Assembly: GCF_900142605.1 (NCBI RefSeq) | Contig: NZ_FRBL01000001.1 | Span: 62,001 to 126,000 of the forward strand | From: Chitinophaga jiangningensis | GTDB taxonomy: Bacteria; Bacteroidota; Bacteroidia; Chitinophagales; Chitinophagaceae | Direction: 5' to 3' | Length of the DNA: 64,000 nt | Notes under the pieces: model-generated | Seen by the model: the letters and a program-made list of their open reading frames with translations, nothing else | Databases searched by the model: none | What the model was told of the DNA's origin: nothing | Position numbers and translations under genes: made by a program | Shown: piece by piece, positions 41,137-50,896 of the stretch | Layout: each line of letters opens with the position of its first letter | How positions within the stretch are numbered: the first letter of the stretch is position 1

Positions 41137-43839
41137 ATGCTCAAGAAGATCCTGAAAATTGTGGGCATCACAATTGTCGTCTTGATTCTCGCTGTTATTG
41201 CCATTCCATACTTCTTTAAAGATAAGATTATGGCTAAGGTGAAGTCCGAACTCAACGACCAGCTCAATGCCAAAGTGGACTTTAAAGACGTGGATATCAG
41301 CCTTATCAGGCATTTCCCTAAACTGGCCGTTGCCCTGGAAGACCTCAGCGTTACCGGCAAAAACAGTTTTAAGGAAGATACCCTGGTAGCAGTTAAGAAA
41401 ATTGATGTGGCACTCAATCTCATGAGTGTGATCAAGGGAGATAAAATGGAAATCTATAACATCGCCCTCGAACAGCCACGTATACACGCTATTGTAGATA
41501 AAGACGGACATGCCAACTGGGACATCACCAAACCAGATAGCAGCGCGCAATCGCCCGCTGACACCAGCAAAAGCAGTTTCGCCCTTAGCCTCAACAAATA
41601 CAGCATCTCCGATGCGTACGTGAGCTACGACGACCGCCAGGGCAACATGTTTATGGAAGTAGCCGGACTGAATCACTCCGGTACGGGCGACTTCACACAA
41701 GATCAGTTTACCCTCAACACCCATACCGACGCTGCCGGCGTGACTTTCAAATACGGACTGATTCCATACCTGAGCCGGGTGAAAACCAATCTGGATGCGG
41801 CTATTCAGATCAATAACAACACCAGTACCTACACCCTGAAAGATGCCAAAGCATCACTCAACAACCTGGTGCTCAACTTCGAAGGCCTTTTCAAATTCGT
41901 AAATGATACGACCTACGGTATGGACTTCACCTTCAAATCGCCCGGCAACGAGTTTAAAGACCTCCTGTCATTAGTACCCGCTATTTATGCCAGCGATTTT
42001 GAAAAGATCAAAACCAGTGGTAAAGCGGCTTTCGAAGGTTTTGTAAAAGGTAACTACAACAGTGTGCAAATGCCTGCCTTCGGCCTTAAACTGGCCGTTA
42101 CAGATGGTTTCTTCCAATACCCGGACCTGCCAAAGCCAGTGAAAAACATTCAACTGGCAGTAAATATCTCCAATCCGGACGGGGTTCCCGATCATACCGT
42201 GGTGGATATGCCTAAAGGCCACCTGGAAATGGATAATACACCGCTGGACCTTCGTATGCTCGTTAAAACGCCGGTATCCGACATGTACGTGGACGCCGCC
42301 GCCAAAGGAAAATTAGATCTCTCCACTATACCCCAATATGTAAAACTGGAAGCCGGTACCGCCCTACAGGGCATACTGGACGCTGATATCAACGCCAAAG
42401 GCAATATGAGCGCAGTGGAAAAAGCACAATACGATAAATTCTACGCCGCCGGCACCCTGCAGCTCAGCAACCTGCTCTATAAAAGCAAGGACTACCCGGA
42501 CGGGGTGAAGGTGAATAACCTCTTCCTCCAGTTCAATCCCAAAAATGTAACGGTAAAAGACCTGAGTGCAGACTACCTGGGATCACATTTTGAAGCCAAC
42601 GGTGAAGTAAATAACCTCCTCGCCTATACGCTGAAAAATGAAGCACTGGATGGTAAATTCAACCTGAAAGCAGACCAGATCAACCTGGACAAATGGATGG
42701 CCACTTCCACCACCACGGCTGCACCAGCGGAAGAAAAACCTGCCGCAGCTGCCAGCGACGCGCCATTCCCGGTGCCTGCCAACCTCAACATCGCCCTGCA
42801 GGCGAACGTAGGCAAAGTACACTACGATAAAGTAGACCTTAATAACGTAGCCGGCGCTCTCACCGTGAAAGACGAAACTGTAACCATGAACCAGCTCAAG
42901 GCGGATGCACTGCAGGGAACCATGGCCATCAGCGGCAGCTACAGCACCAAAGTGAGCAAACTCAACCCGGACATCAACCTCACCTACGATGTGCAACGGG
43001 TGGATATCCAGCAAACATTCAACGCCTTCAATACCGTACAAAGCCTGATGCCTATCGGTAAGTTCCTGAATGGTAAAATCTCCTCACAGCTCACCATGCA
43101 TGGTAAGCTGGGCAAGGATATGATGCCGGACCTTAATACACTCACCGGCGATGGTAACCTGCTGCTCATCGAAGGCGTACTGAAACAGTTTGCCCCGGTG
43201 GACCAGCTCGCCAGCAACCTCAATATCTCCCAGTTGAAAGATATCAGCCTGCGCGATATCAAAAACTACTTTGCTTTCGAAAACGGCCGCGTAAAAGTAA
43301 ATCCGTTTAAAGTAACGGTGAATGGCGTACGAATGGATATCTCCGGCAGCCACGGCTTCGACCAGTCGCTCGATTACAGCCTGCAACTGGCGTTGCCACG
43401 CAGCCTCATGGGTACCGCCGGCAACAACCTCGTAAATAAACTGGCATCACAGGCACAAAGCAATGGTATCCCGGTACAACTGGGCGACAGCGTACACCTC
43501 GCAGTAGCCATGGGTGGTTTCATCATGAAACCATCTATGAAAACGGACCTCCGCGAAAGCGCCAATAATATTAAATCACAGGCCACCGCCCTCGTAAAAG
43601 ATAAAGTGGACACGCTGAAAAGCGCCGTGCGCGATTCCGTAAACAACCTGAAAAACAACGCCGTTGCTGCTGCCAAAAATGAACTGAAAAATCAGCTGCT
43701 CGGTAAAAAAGACAGCACTACTACCAGTAGTGGTAACGCAGTCCAGGATATTGGCAAACAGGCAGGTGAATCCGCCAAAGGCGTGATCAAAGGCTTGTTT
43801 GGTAAGAAGAAGGCAGCAACAGATTCTACAAAAAACTAA
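41137..43839 (+). CDS. AsmA family protein
   Basis: Protein of 900 residues. A single membrane helix (about 5-25) anchors it in the inner membrane, then a long periplasmic repeating beta-groove region follows. The N-terminal LNAKVDFKDVDISLIRHFPKLAVALEDLSV and the late VNPFKVTVNGVRMDISGSHGFDQSLDYSLQLALP are AsmA hallmarks. Relatives bridge the periplasm and move phospholipids to the outer membrane. The last 120 residues are Lys/Ala/Asn-rich and low in complexity. Likely a single-gene transcript with a terminator directly downstream. Confidence 0.87.
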   Translation: MLKKILKIVGITIVVLILAVIAIPYFFKDKIMAKVKSELNDQLNAKVDFKDVDISLIRHFPKLAVALEDLSVTGKNSFKEDTLVAVKKIDVALNLMSVIKGDKMEIYNIALEQPRIHAIVDKDGHANWDITKPDSSAQSPADTSKSSFALSLNKYSISDAYVSYDDRQGNMFMEVAGLNHSGTGDFTQDQFTLNTHTDAAGVTFKYGLIPYLSRVKTNLDAAIQINNNTSTYTLKDAKASLNNLVLNFEGLFKFVNDTTYGMDFTFKSPGNEFKDLLSLVPAIYASDFEKIKTSGKAAFEGFVKGNYNSVQMPAFGLKLAVTDGFFQYPDLPKPVKNIQLAVNISNPDGVPDHTVVDMPKGHLEMDNTPLDLRMLVKTPVSDMYVDAAAKGKLDLSTIPQYVKLEAGTALQGILDADINAKGNMSAVEKAQYDKFYAAGTLQLSNLLYKSKDYPDGVKVNNLFLQFNPKNVTVKDLSADYLGSHFEANGEVNNLLAYTLKNEALDGKFNLKADQINLDKWMATSTTTAAPAEEKPAAAASDAPFPVPANLNIALQANVGKVHYDKVDLNNVAGALTVKDETVTMNQLKADALQGTMAISGSYSTKVSKLNPDINLTYDVQRVDIQQTFNAFNTVQSLMPIGKFLNGKISSQLTMHGKLGKDMMPDLNTLTGDGNLLLIEGVLKQFAPVDQLASNLNISQLKDISLRDIKNYFAFENGRVKVNPFKVTVNGVRMDISGSHGFDQSLDYSLQLALPRSLMGTAGNNLVNKLASQAQSNGIPVQLGDSVHLAVAMGGFIMKPSMKTDLRESANNIKSQATALVKDKVDTLKSAVRDSVNNLKNNAVAAAKNELKNQLLGKKDSTTTSSGNAVQDIGKQAGESAKGVIKGLFGKKKAATDSTKN

Positions 43840-43860
43840 CGTTTAGTGCTATATAGTGCC

Positions 43861-43897
43861 AAATTGGGCGGCGTCTGTGACGCCGCCCAATTTGTTT
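43861..43897 (+). terminator. Intrinsic terminator of the AsmA-family gene
   Basis: A 15-bp perfect stem (43861-43875 and 43879-43893) with loop TGT, followed by GTTTT. The loop is of the same C-TGN-G type as the REP-like elements. Confidence 0.85.
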
Positions 43898-43975
43898 TCA
43901 TAACCTACCGAGGACAGGTTATAAAAACAAAGTCTGAAATAAATTGTATCTTATATACAGTAAATACGGACAGCC

Positions 43976-44365
43976 ATGATAACCTCATTTGTGCACAGCA
44001 CCTATTGCAATGCAGCCCTGTTTGGAGGCCTGTTGTTTGTTATTATGGGATACCTCATTGCACGTTTCCCACCGAAAAGCGTAAACGCCTGGTACGGTTA
44101 CCGCAGTTTCCTTTCCACCCGCAACCAGGAAATGTGGGAAGCCGCCAACAAAGATGCCGCCCTCGTTTCCAAAAAAGTAGGATTTGTACTGATGCTGATC
44201 GGCATTTGCTGCGCGTTGATATTTGAACGCCAGTCCGACTGGTTTATGTACATCACCGTAGGTACGTTGGTGGCAGGTGTACTCTACATCGTAGGCGATA
44301 CCGAATGGATGCTCAGCAACGAATTTGACGAAGAAGGCAAACGCAGGGTGCCCCCGAAATTGTAG
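43976..44365 (+). CDS. SdpI family membrane protein
   Basis: Protein of 129 residues with three hydrophobic helices (about 12-32, 66-82, 86-104). The family motif AWYGYRSFLSTRNQEMWEAAN follows the first helix. SdpI of Bacillus gives immunity to a secreted toxin and binds its repressor; most family members have no assigned role. No toxin gene is adjacent, so no immunity function is claimed. Confidence 0.85.
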   Translation: MITSFVHSTYCNAALFGGLLFVIMGYLIARFPPKSVNAWYGYRSFLSTRNQEMWEAANKDAALVSKKVGFVLMLIGICCALIFERQSDWFMYITVGTLVAGVLYIVGDTEWMLSNEFDEEGKRRVPPKL

Positions 44366-44430
44366 TAATATGACACTTCTTATTGGATAAAAAGTAAACT
44401 TTGCTGTCTGAAGAACCAATAAATGAATCT

Positions 44431-45648
44431 ATGACAGACAGCACAGTTCCATCGAAACTTATCAAGGAAAAAAACATAGGAATAGCCACCCTGCTGGCTT
44501 TTGCTATGATACCCATGTCGGGTTTTGCCACCGACATCTACATACCCTCCCTTCCTGGGATGACCGCCGCTCTCGGCATCAGCAACAGTCAGGCCCAGCT
44601 CACCCTCAGCCTATTTCTGATCAGCTACGGTGTATCACAGTTATTTATAGGTGGCCTGCTCGATAGCTACGGCCGCTACAAAATTTCACTATTCTCCATC
44701 CTCATATTCTGTTTAAGTTGCGTTATCATCGCTAACACGCACAGCATCTACGTTATTTATGCCATGCGCATCGTGCACGGCATCACTATTGCAGCCATGG
44801 TGGTGGCTAAGCGCGCTTTCTTTGTGGATTTATTTTCCGGGGAGAGATTAAAACACTACCTGAGTTTATTTACCATTATCTGGTCCACCGGTCCTATCGT
44901 GGCGCCGTTCATCGGGGGATACCTCGAAGTGAGCTTTGGATGGGAATCTAATTTTTACTTTCTGGCTATTATTGCCGCCATGCTGTTTGTAATGGAAGCT
45001 GCTTTCAGTGGCGAAACGCTCAAACATCCGACGCCTTTTCATCTCACCAATATAACCCGCATATACACCCACATGCTGCAAACCGAAAGTTTTGTACTGG
45101 GCATACTCATGCTGGGCCTTGGCTATAGCATGGTGATGGTGTACAATATGTCCGGCCCTTTTATCATTGAACACCACTTTAACTTTTCGCCCGTAGTAAC
45201 AGGCTATTGCTCCCTGCTGCTGGGCTTCGCCTGGCTGGTAGGTGGGTTTGCCGGCAAAGCCCTCATCAACAGACCTTTCAACAGAAAGATAACGACCAAT
45301 GTGGTACTGCAGCTACTATACGCCGTGATCATGCTGCTCACCCTACAGCGACTCCATACGCTGCCGGTAATACTCCTGTTTGCATTTCTGATTCATGTTA
45401 GTGCAGGATTCACCCACAATAACTACTTCACCTACTGCCTGTCGAAATTCCCGAAAAATGCTGCCATTGCAGGCGGATTAACCGGTGGCTTGTGTAATGT
45501 GATCGTGTCGTTCCTGAGTTATGTAATGACTGCCACTATTCCGGCCAGTGACGGTGGAAATCTGGGTGTGAGTTATCTGGTATTGATACTTGCATCGATA
45601 TTGGTGATGTGGAGAGTGAACGTGATAAGTAAAAAAGTCGAAATGTAG
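44431..45648 (+). CDS. MFS multidrug transporter, Bcr/CflA type
   Basis: Protein of 405 residues with about twelve helices. ATG 44431 is chosen; a TTG at 44401 opens the same frame. After the first helix comes FATDIYIPSLPGMTAAL, typical of drug:H+ antiporters of the Bcr group, then LIGGLLDSYGRYKISLFS-like MFS loop (GGLLDSYGR). It likely exports drugs or metabolites through the inner membrane. Substrate unknown. Confidence 0.87.
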   Translation: MTDSTVPSKLIKEKNIGIATLLAFAMIPMSGFATDIYIPSLPGMTAALGISNSQAQLTLSLFLISYGVSQLFIGGLLDSYGRYKISLFSILIFCLSCVIIANTHSIYVIYAMRIVHGITIAAMVVAKRAFFVDLFSGERLKHYLSLFTIIWSTGPIVAPFIGGYLEVSFGWESNFYFLAIIAAMLFVMEAAFSGETLKHPTPFHLTNITRIYTHMLQTESFVLGILMLGLGYSMVMVYNMSGPFIIEHHFNFSPVVTGYCSLLLGFAWLVGGFAGKALINRPFNRKITTNVVLQLLYAVIMLLTLQRLHTLPVILLFAFLIHVSAGFTHNNYFTYCLSKFPKNAAIAGGLTGGLCNVIVSFLSYVMTATIPASDGGNLGVSYLVLILASILVMWRVNVISKKVEM

Positions 45649-45677
45649 AGACAGGCTGCGCCCGTCTCCACATTTCG
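45639..45677 (+). terminator. Hairpin overlapping the MFS gene stop
   Basis: CGAAATGT-A-GAGAC pairs with GTCTC-C-ACATTTCG around a GC-rich loop (45639-45677). The left arm contains the last codons and the TAG. The following T tract is weak. Confidence 0.55.
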
Positions 45678-45726
45678 CTAATTACAAATTTTTTCTAATT
45701 TTAGCCCCATCAGCGCTTTAACTCTG

Positions 45727-46488
45727 ATGCCCAAACCTATGTTTCCATTTTCATTTTGGAGCGATTATTATTTTCTCTTCATCATTTTACAGCTTGCCTG
45801 TGTGTACCACGCCTACCGCCACAATAACCGCGAAGGCATATACCTCACGCTATTTTTGCCGGTAATTGGCTCCCTCATTTATTTCTTCCAGGAAATACTG
45901 CCGGATATTACCAGCGGTAACCTCGTTCAAAATCTTCAGCTTGCATTATGGCCTGATGGCCGCGTAAAAGAGTGGGAAAAACGCGTGCAGGCGGCGGGCA
46001 CCATTACCAACAAAATGGAGCTGGCAGCCGCTTACGGACAGCGCAAAGCATATGATAAAGCGATTCAGCTTACGCAGGAATGTGCCCAGTCGTATGCCGC
46101 TGATCAGGGGATTTTTTTACAGCTGGCACGCCTGCAGTTCATGAATAACCAGTTCGCTGAAAGCCTGGCCACCTTTGATAAAGTGAATAGTTTTAAAGGC
46201 GTGCGCATGGTGAACACCTCCGACGAACTGATGTATGCACAGGCCCTCGAGGCCACCGCCAACACTACAAAAGCAGAAGAAGCCTACCAGAAAATCATAC
46301 AGGTACATCATTCCCTGGAAGCAATGTATTATTACGGACTGCTGCTGAAAAAGCAAGGCCGCACGCAGGAAGCCAGGGAGCAATTTGAGAGAACGAAAGC
46401 GGAGATAGGGTTACATCCAAGGTATGTACGAAGGACTATCCGGAAGTGGGTTTGGCTATCTAGAAAAGAATTAGCTACGCTAAAATAA
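45727..46488 (+). CDS. Membrane-anchored TPR protein
   Basis: Protein of 253 residues. Two hydrophobic helices (about 13-30 and 40-58) are separated by a short basic loop. The rest is TPR-like, with repeats around residues 95-230 (ELAAAYGQRKAYDKAIQLTQEC, LQLARLQFMNNQFAESLATFDKV, YYYGLLLKKQGRTQEAREQFER). Probably a cytoplasmic adaptor on the inner membrane. Function unknown. Confidence 0.78.
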   Translation: MPKPMFPFSFWSDYYFLFIILQLACVYHAYRHNNREGIYLTLFLPVIGSLIYFFQEILPDITSGNLVQNLQLALWPDGRVKEWEKRVQAAGTITNKMELAAAYGQRKAYDKAIQLTQECAQSYAADQGIFLQLARLQFMNNQFAESLATFDKVNSFKGVRMVNTSDELMYAQALEATANTTKAEEAYQKIIQVHHSLEAMYYYGLLLKKQGRTQEAREQFERTKAEIGLHPRYVRRTIRKWVWLSRKELATLK

Positions 46489-46489
46489 T

Positions 46490-46529
46490 TTTTTCCAGAG
46501 CGGTTCAGATTGGAACCGCTCTGGAAAAA
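46490..46529. terminator. Bidirectional terminator
   Basis: A 17-bp perfect stem (46490-46506 and 46513-46529) has T and A runs on its outer sides. It lies between the TPR gene and the convergent efflux pump gene. Confidence 0.9.
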
Positions 46530-46531
46530 TA

Positions 46532-49500
46532 TTAAGGATGTCCCTGAATATCATGATCAGGCACATTATGATACATTTTCTTCATCGCTTCCAGCTTGGC
46601 TTTACCGTAGGCCAGTTTGGTGATCACCACAAACAGCACCGGTACAATAAAGATCGCCAGGAAGGTAGCGGTAAACATACCACCCAATACGGTCCAGCCC
46701 ATGGTTTTACGCGCTTCCGCACCGGCACCGGAGGCCAGTACCAGCGGCATAATACCCAGCAGGAAGGCCAGGGAGGTCATGATGATAGGCCGTAAACGCA
46801 GCTTGGCCGCTTCTACTGCGGAAGTGACTACATCCATGCCTTTGTCCACACGCTCTTTCGCAAACTCCACAATCAAAATCGCATTCTTGGCCGACAACCC
46901 GATCAACGTGATCAGACCGATCTGCGCATATACGTTATTGCTCAGTTTAGGCAGGAAAGTAAGTACCAGGATGGCCCCAAACGCTCCGATAGGTACTGCC
47001 AGCAGTACGGAGAACGGTACGGACCAGCTTTCGTACAACGCTGCGAGGAACAGGAATACGAATATAATTGACAACGCAAAAATGTATACGGTTTTATCTC
47101 CCGATAACAACTCCTCCCTACTCAAACCGGAGAACTCGTAGCCATAACCTTCCGGTAATTCCTGTGCAGCCACTTCTTTCAATGCTTTGATGGCATCGCC
47201 GGAGCTATAGCCCGGTGCAGGGTTACCGTTGATTTCCGCGGAACGGAACAGGTTATAGTGGGAAATAACCGGTGCATTTTCTACTACTTTGTAAGATGTT
47301 AATGCACTCAGTGGCACCATGTTACCGGCAGTATTACGGACAAACAGCTGACTGAGATTCTTGATATCTCCACGGTAAGATGAATCTGCCTGCGTTACCA
47401 CGCGGAAGTTACGGCCATAGATAGTGAAGTCGTTAATATAGGCACTACCCATATACGTTTGCAGGGCAGTAGCAATATCAGAGATTTTCACGCCCATTTT
47501 CTTCGCCTTTTCGCGGTCAATATCCAGCTGATAACCCGGTGTACGCGCAGTAAAGAAGGAGAATGCCCTGGAAATTTCCGGACGCTGATTCACCTTGGCC
47601 ACAAAGTTTTGCAGCACGCCTTCAAACGCTTTAATATCTCCGGCAGTACGTTGCTGTAATACAAAGGAGAAACCGGCAGTTTGACCCAGACCCGGAATGG
47701 CCGGCGGTGGAATTACTACGAGGTTAGCTTCTTTATACTTGGAGAGCTTTTTCTGTAAGGTAGCTACCAAACCAAATACCTGTAAGGAATCAGCTTTACG
47801 CTCATCCCATGGTTTCAGCTGACAGAAGATGGTACCACTGTTGGATTTAGTGGAGAAGTTCACGGCGTTCAAGCCACCCAGTGCAGCGTAGTGTGCAATA
47901 CCAGGCGTTTCGTCGAGGTCCTTCATCATCTGCTGCATAACGGCTACGGTACGCTCTGTGGAAGAGGATTCCGGTAAGTCGAAAGTGATGATAATACGTC
48001 CCTCATCCTCTGTTGGTATAAAGCCACTTGGTTTTGCCTTAAACAGCATGGCTGTACCTACGAAGAGACACAATAAGAAGACCAGCGCCAGGCGGGAGTA
48101 CTTAATTGTTTTCTTCACGCCCATGGAATACCTGGAAGTGGTATGTCCGAACCAGCGGTTGAACTTATAGAAGAATTTGTTCAGGCCTTTGGAATCTTTA
48201 TCGAGGTGCATTGGGCGCAGGATCAGGATACACAGTGCCGGTGTAAGTGATAATGCCACAAACGCAGAGATCAGCACAGAGATGGCGATGGTGATCGCAA
48301 ACTGCTGATAGAGCCGGCCTACGATGCCCGGGATGAACCCTACCGGTACAAACACCGCTGCAAGGATCAGGGCGATGGCTATCACCGGCCCGGATATCTC
48401 TTTCATGGCCTGTATGGTAGCGTCTTTGGGCGACATCTTCTCATGATCAATATTATGCTGCACCGCTTCTACCACCACAATGGCATCATCTACCACGATA
48501 CCGATGGCCAGCACGAAACCGAAGAGGGTCAGCGTATTGATGGTAAAGCCAAGTGGAATAAAGAAGATGAAGGTGGCGATGATGGACACCGGAATCGCCA
48601 GGATCGGGATGATGGTTGCTCTCCAGCTTTGCAGGAAGAGGAACACCACAATTACCACGAGGATCAGTGCTTCCACGAGGGTATGTACCACCTCTTCGAT
48701 GGATACTTTCACTACGGATACTGACTCGAACGGCACTACGTAGTCCACGTCGTTAGGGAATGCCTTTTTCAGGTCTTCCATGGCGGCGGTTACGTTAGCA
48801 GCAGTTTCGATCGCGTTACTGCCTGGCGCCTGGTAAACCAGGAGGTAGGCGGCGCGGCGGCCATCCACGAAGTTGTTACCGGCGTAGTTGAATTTACCCA
48901 GCTGCACGCGGGCCACATCCTTCAGGTATACGATAGAACCGTCGCTGGGACGAGTTTTGATAATGATATTACCGAACTCCTCCGGTGTTTGCAAACGACC
49001 TTTGGTGAAGATGTTGTATTCAAAAGTTTGTCCTACCGGCTGTGGTGGTGCACCTACGGAGCCTGCGGTAATCTGTGCGTTTTGCTCTTGCAGGGCGGCA
49101 CGGATTTCATCGGCGGTTACGCCCATTTGGGCCAGCTTATCAGGTTTGAGCCAGATACGCATGGAAAAGTCATCTGCACGGGTGAAGATGTCACCCACAC
49201 CTTTTGCACGGAGCAACGCATCTTTTACGTATACGTTGGTATAGTTATCCAGGAAGGTAATATCGTGTGTGCCTTTAGGTGAGTAAAGGGCCACAAGCAT
49301 GAGGATGCTCGGGTTACGCTTTCTAACAGTAAGGCCTAAACGCTGTACTTCCTGTGGCAGCGTAGGTTGTGCGATACCTACGCGGTTTTGCACGTCGAGG
49401 GCGGCGATGTTGATATCTGTACCTACTTCGAAGTTAACGGTCATACTCATTTGGCCGGCACTGGTATTGTTGGTAGAGATATAAGTCATACCGGGGGTAC

Positions 49501-49714
49501 CGTTTACCTGTACTTCAACAGGCGTAGCTACGGTTTGTTCCACGGTTTGGGCATCGGCGCCGGTATATGTACCGGTTACCTGTACGGTAGGCGGGGAGAT
49601 TTCGGGATACTGCCCAATCGGCAGATTCGTCATCGCCAATAACCCTACCAGTACCAGTACGATAGAAATCACTATCGCTGTTACCGGTCTTTTGATAAAA
49701 GTATTTGCAATCAT
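46532..49714 (-). CDS. RND efflux pump inner-membrane transporter (HAE1, AcrB type)
   Basis: Protein of 1060 residues, normal for hydrophobe/amphiphile RND pumps. It starts FIKRPVTAIVISIVLVLVG, has VGIVVDDAIVVVEAVQHN in TM4 with the paired aspartates of the proton relay, and GFIPTEDEGRIIITFDLP after TM7. Uses the proton gradient to expel drugs, bile salts, dyes or solvents through the TolC partner. Last gene of the TolC-adaptor-pump operon. Confidence 0.95.
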   Translation of the reverse strand: MIANTFIKRPVTAIVISIVLVLVGLLAMTNLPIGQYPEISPPTVQVTGTYTGADAQTVEQTVATPVEVQVNGTPGMTYISTNNTSAGQMSMTVNFEVGTDINIAALDVQNRVGIAQPTLPQEVQRLGLTVRKRNPSILMLVALYSPKGTHDITFLDNYTNVYVKDALLRAKGVGDIFTRADDFSMRIWLKPDKLAQMGVTADEIRAALQEQNAQITAGSVGAPPQPVGQTFEYNIFTKGRLQTPEEFGNIIIKTRPSDGSIVYLKDVARVQLGKFNYAGNNFVDGRRAAYLLVYQAPGSNAIETAANVTAAMEDLKKAFPNDVDYVVPFESVSVVKVSIEEVVHTLVEALILVVIVVFLFLQSWRATIIPILAIPVSIIATFIFFIPLGFTINTLTLFGFVLAIGIVVDDAIVVVEAVQHNIDHEKMSPKDATIQAMKEISGPVIAIALILAAVFVPVGFIPGIVGRLYQQFAITIAISVLISAFVALSLTPALCILILRPMHLDKDSKGLNKFFYKFNRWFGHTTSRYSMGVKKTIKYSRLALVFLLCLFVGTAMLFKAKPSGFIPTEDEGRIIITFDLPESSSTERTVAVMQQMMKDLDETPGIAHYAALGGLNAVNFSTKSNSGTIFCQLKPWDERKADSLQVFGLVATLQKKLSKYKEANLVVIPPPAIPGLGQTAGFSFVLQQRTAGDIKAFEGVLQNFVAKVNQRPEISRAFSFFTARTPGYQLDIDREKAKKMGVKISDIATALQTYMGSAYINDFTIYGRNFRVVTQADSSYRGDIKNLSQLFVRNTAGNMVPLSALTSYKVVENAPVISHYNLFRSAEINGNPAPGYSSGDAIKALKEVAAQELPEGYGYEFSGLSREELLSGDKTVYIFALSIIFVFLFLAALYESWSVPFSVLLAVPIGAFGAILVLTFLPKLSNNVYAQIGLITLIGLSAKNAILIVEFAKERVDKGMDVVTSAVEAAKLRLRPIIMTSLAFLLGIMPLVLASGAGAEARKTMGWTVLGGMFTATFLAIFIVPVLFVVITKLAYGKAKLEAMKKMYHNVPDHDIQGHP

Positions 49715-49738
49715 GATCTAATGTTGAGTCTCGTGAAC

Positions 49739-50878
49739 TTATTTCTTCGCTGCTGCGGCCCCTTGCGGAGCGGCAGGGATACCTGTCTGAATCCTGCTGC
49801 TATCGCGCAGGCGCTGGAAGCCTTCTGTAATTACCTTATCTCCTTGCTGGAGTCCTTCCATGATTACAATCTGGTCGCGCATTCTTGGACCGAGATGTAC
49901 TTTACGTTGTACGGCAATGCTGTCTTTAGCCACAAATACAAAGTATTCACCCATTTGCTCGGTGAGGGCTTTGTAAGGGATGATGAGGCGGTCGCCGGAT
50001 TGTTGATTGAGTACATTGAGTACGCAGCTCATTCCATCTTTCAGTTTATTATCCGGGTTGGCAAATTCGATACGCACGCGGATAGTGGCGGTTTGGTTAT
50101 CTACGCCGCGATCTACCGCAAGCAGGCGGCCATTTTGTGCGTACAGGGAACCGTCCGGTAACTGCAGGCGGAAGGTGGTATCGTTGGCGGTGGACATACC
50201 TTGTAATTCCGCATAGCGGGAGATGTCGGATTCATTCACCACGAAATCGACTGCAATCGGGTTTTCGCTGGAGATGGTATTGAGCAGCGTGGTACCCGGA
50301 CTCACCTGTGCGCCTAAACGAACCTGAGAGATACCAATACGGCCGGTAAACGGTGCTTTGATGAGCGAGTAGTCGAGATCAGTGCGGGCGGCGAGCAGGC
50401 TGGCCTGTGCAGCAGCGAGCTGGCTGCGGGAGGTTTCCAGGGCTGCTTCCGCGTTATCGAGTATCTGACGGGCTACGGCGTCCTGCTCGGCGAGGCGTTT
50501 GTAGCGGTCGTCATCTTTTTTTGCTTTGTTATAGTTGGCCTGTGCGCTGGCGATGCTGGCTTCCGCCTGGCGGTAGGCAGCTTCATATTTGCGGCGGTCA
50601 ATTTCATAGAGGACTTTGCCTTTCTGCACTACTTCCCCTTCCTGGAAGAAGATGCCGGTAATAAAGCCGGATACCTGGGAACGCAGTTCCACCTGGTTGA
50701 GTGCCACTACGCTTGCCGGGAACTTATCGTAATACACCGCCGGTGCCACATTGGCTTCCACGGTGTTTACCGCTGTTGGGGGCAAAGCGGGCGCGCCTTT
50801 TTGCCCAGGACCTTTGCAGGCAGAAAAGGCAAGCATGCCGGCAGCGCTTAATAAGACAAAGTGATTCATTTTTTTCAT
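49739..50878 (-). CDS. RND efflux periplasmic adaptor (AcrA type) lipoprotein
   Basis: Protein of 379 residues from ATG 50878, which starts the signal peptide with lipobox AFSAC. A longer frame begins at 50896. Barrel-sandwich and hairpin domains follow: VELRSQVSGFITGIFFQEGEVVQKGKVLYEID, coiled-coil region around 95-160 (ASIASAQANYNKAKKDDDRY), then SLIKAPFTGRIGISQVRLGAQVSPG. Links the pump to the TolC channel. Confidence 0.93.
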   Translation of the reverse strand: MKKMNHFVLLSAAGMLAFSACKGPGQKGAPALPPTAVNTVEANVAPAVYYDKFPASVVALNQVELRSQVSGFITGIFFQEGEVVQKGKVLYEIDRRKYEAAYRQAEASIASAQANYNKAKKDDDRYKRLAEQDAVARQILDNAEAALETSRSQLAAAQASLLAARTDLDYSLIKAPFTGRIGISQVRLGAQVSPGTTLLNTISSENPIAVDFVVNESDISRYAELQGMSTANDTTFRLQLPDGSLYAQNGRLLAVDRGVDNQTATIRVRIEFANPDNKLKDGMSCVLNVLNQQSGDRLIIPYKALTEQMGEYFVFVAKDSIAVQRKVHLGPRMRDQIVIMEGLQQGDKVITEGFQRLRDSSRIQTGIPAAPQGAAAAKK

Positions 50879-50896
50879 ATCCGTTCCGGTTACCAT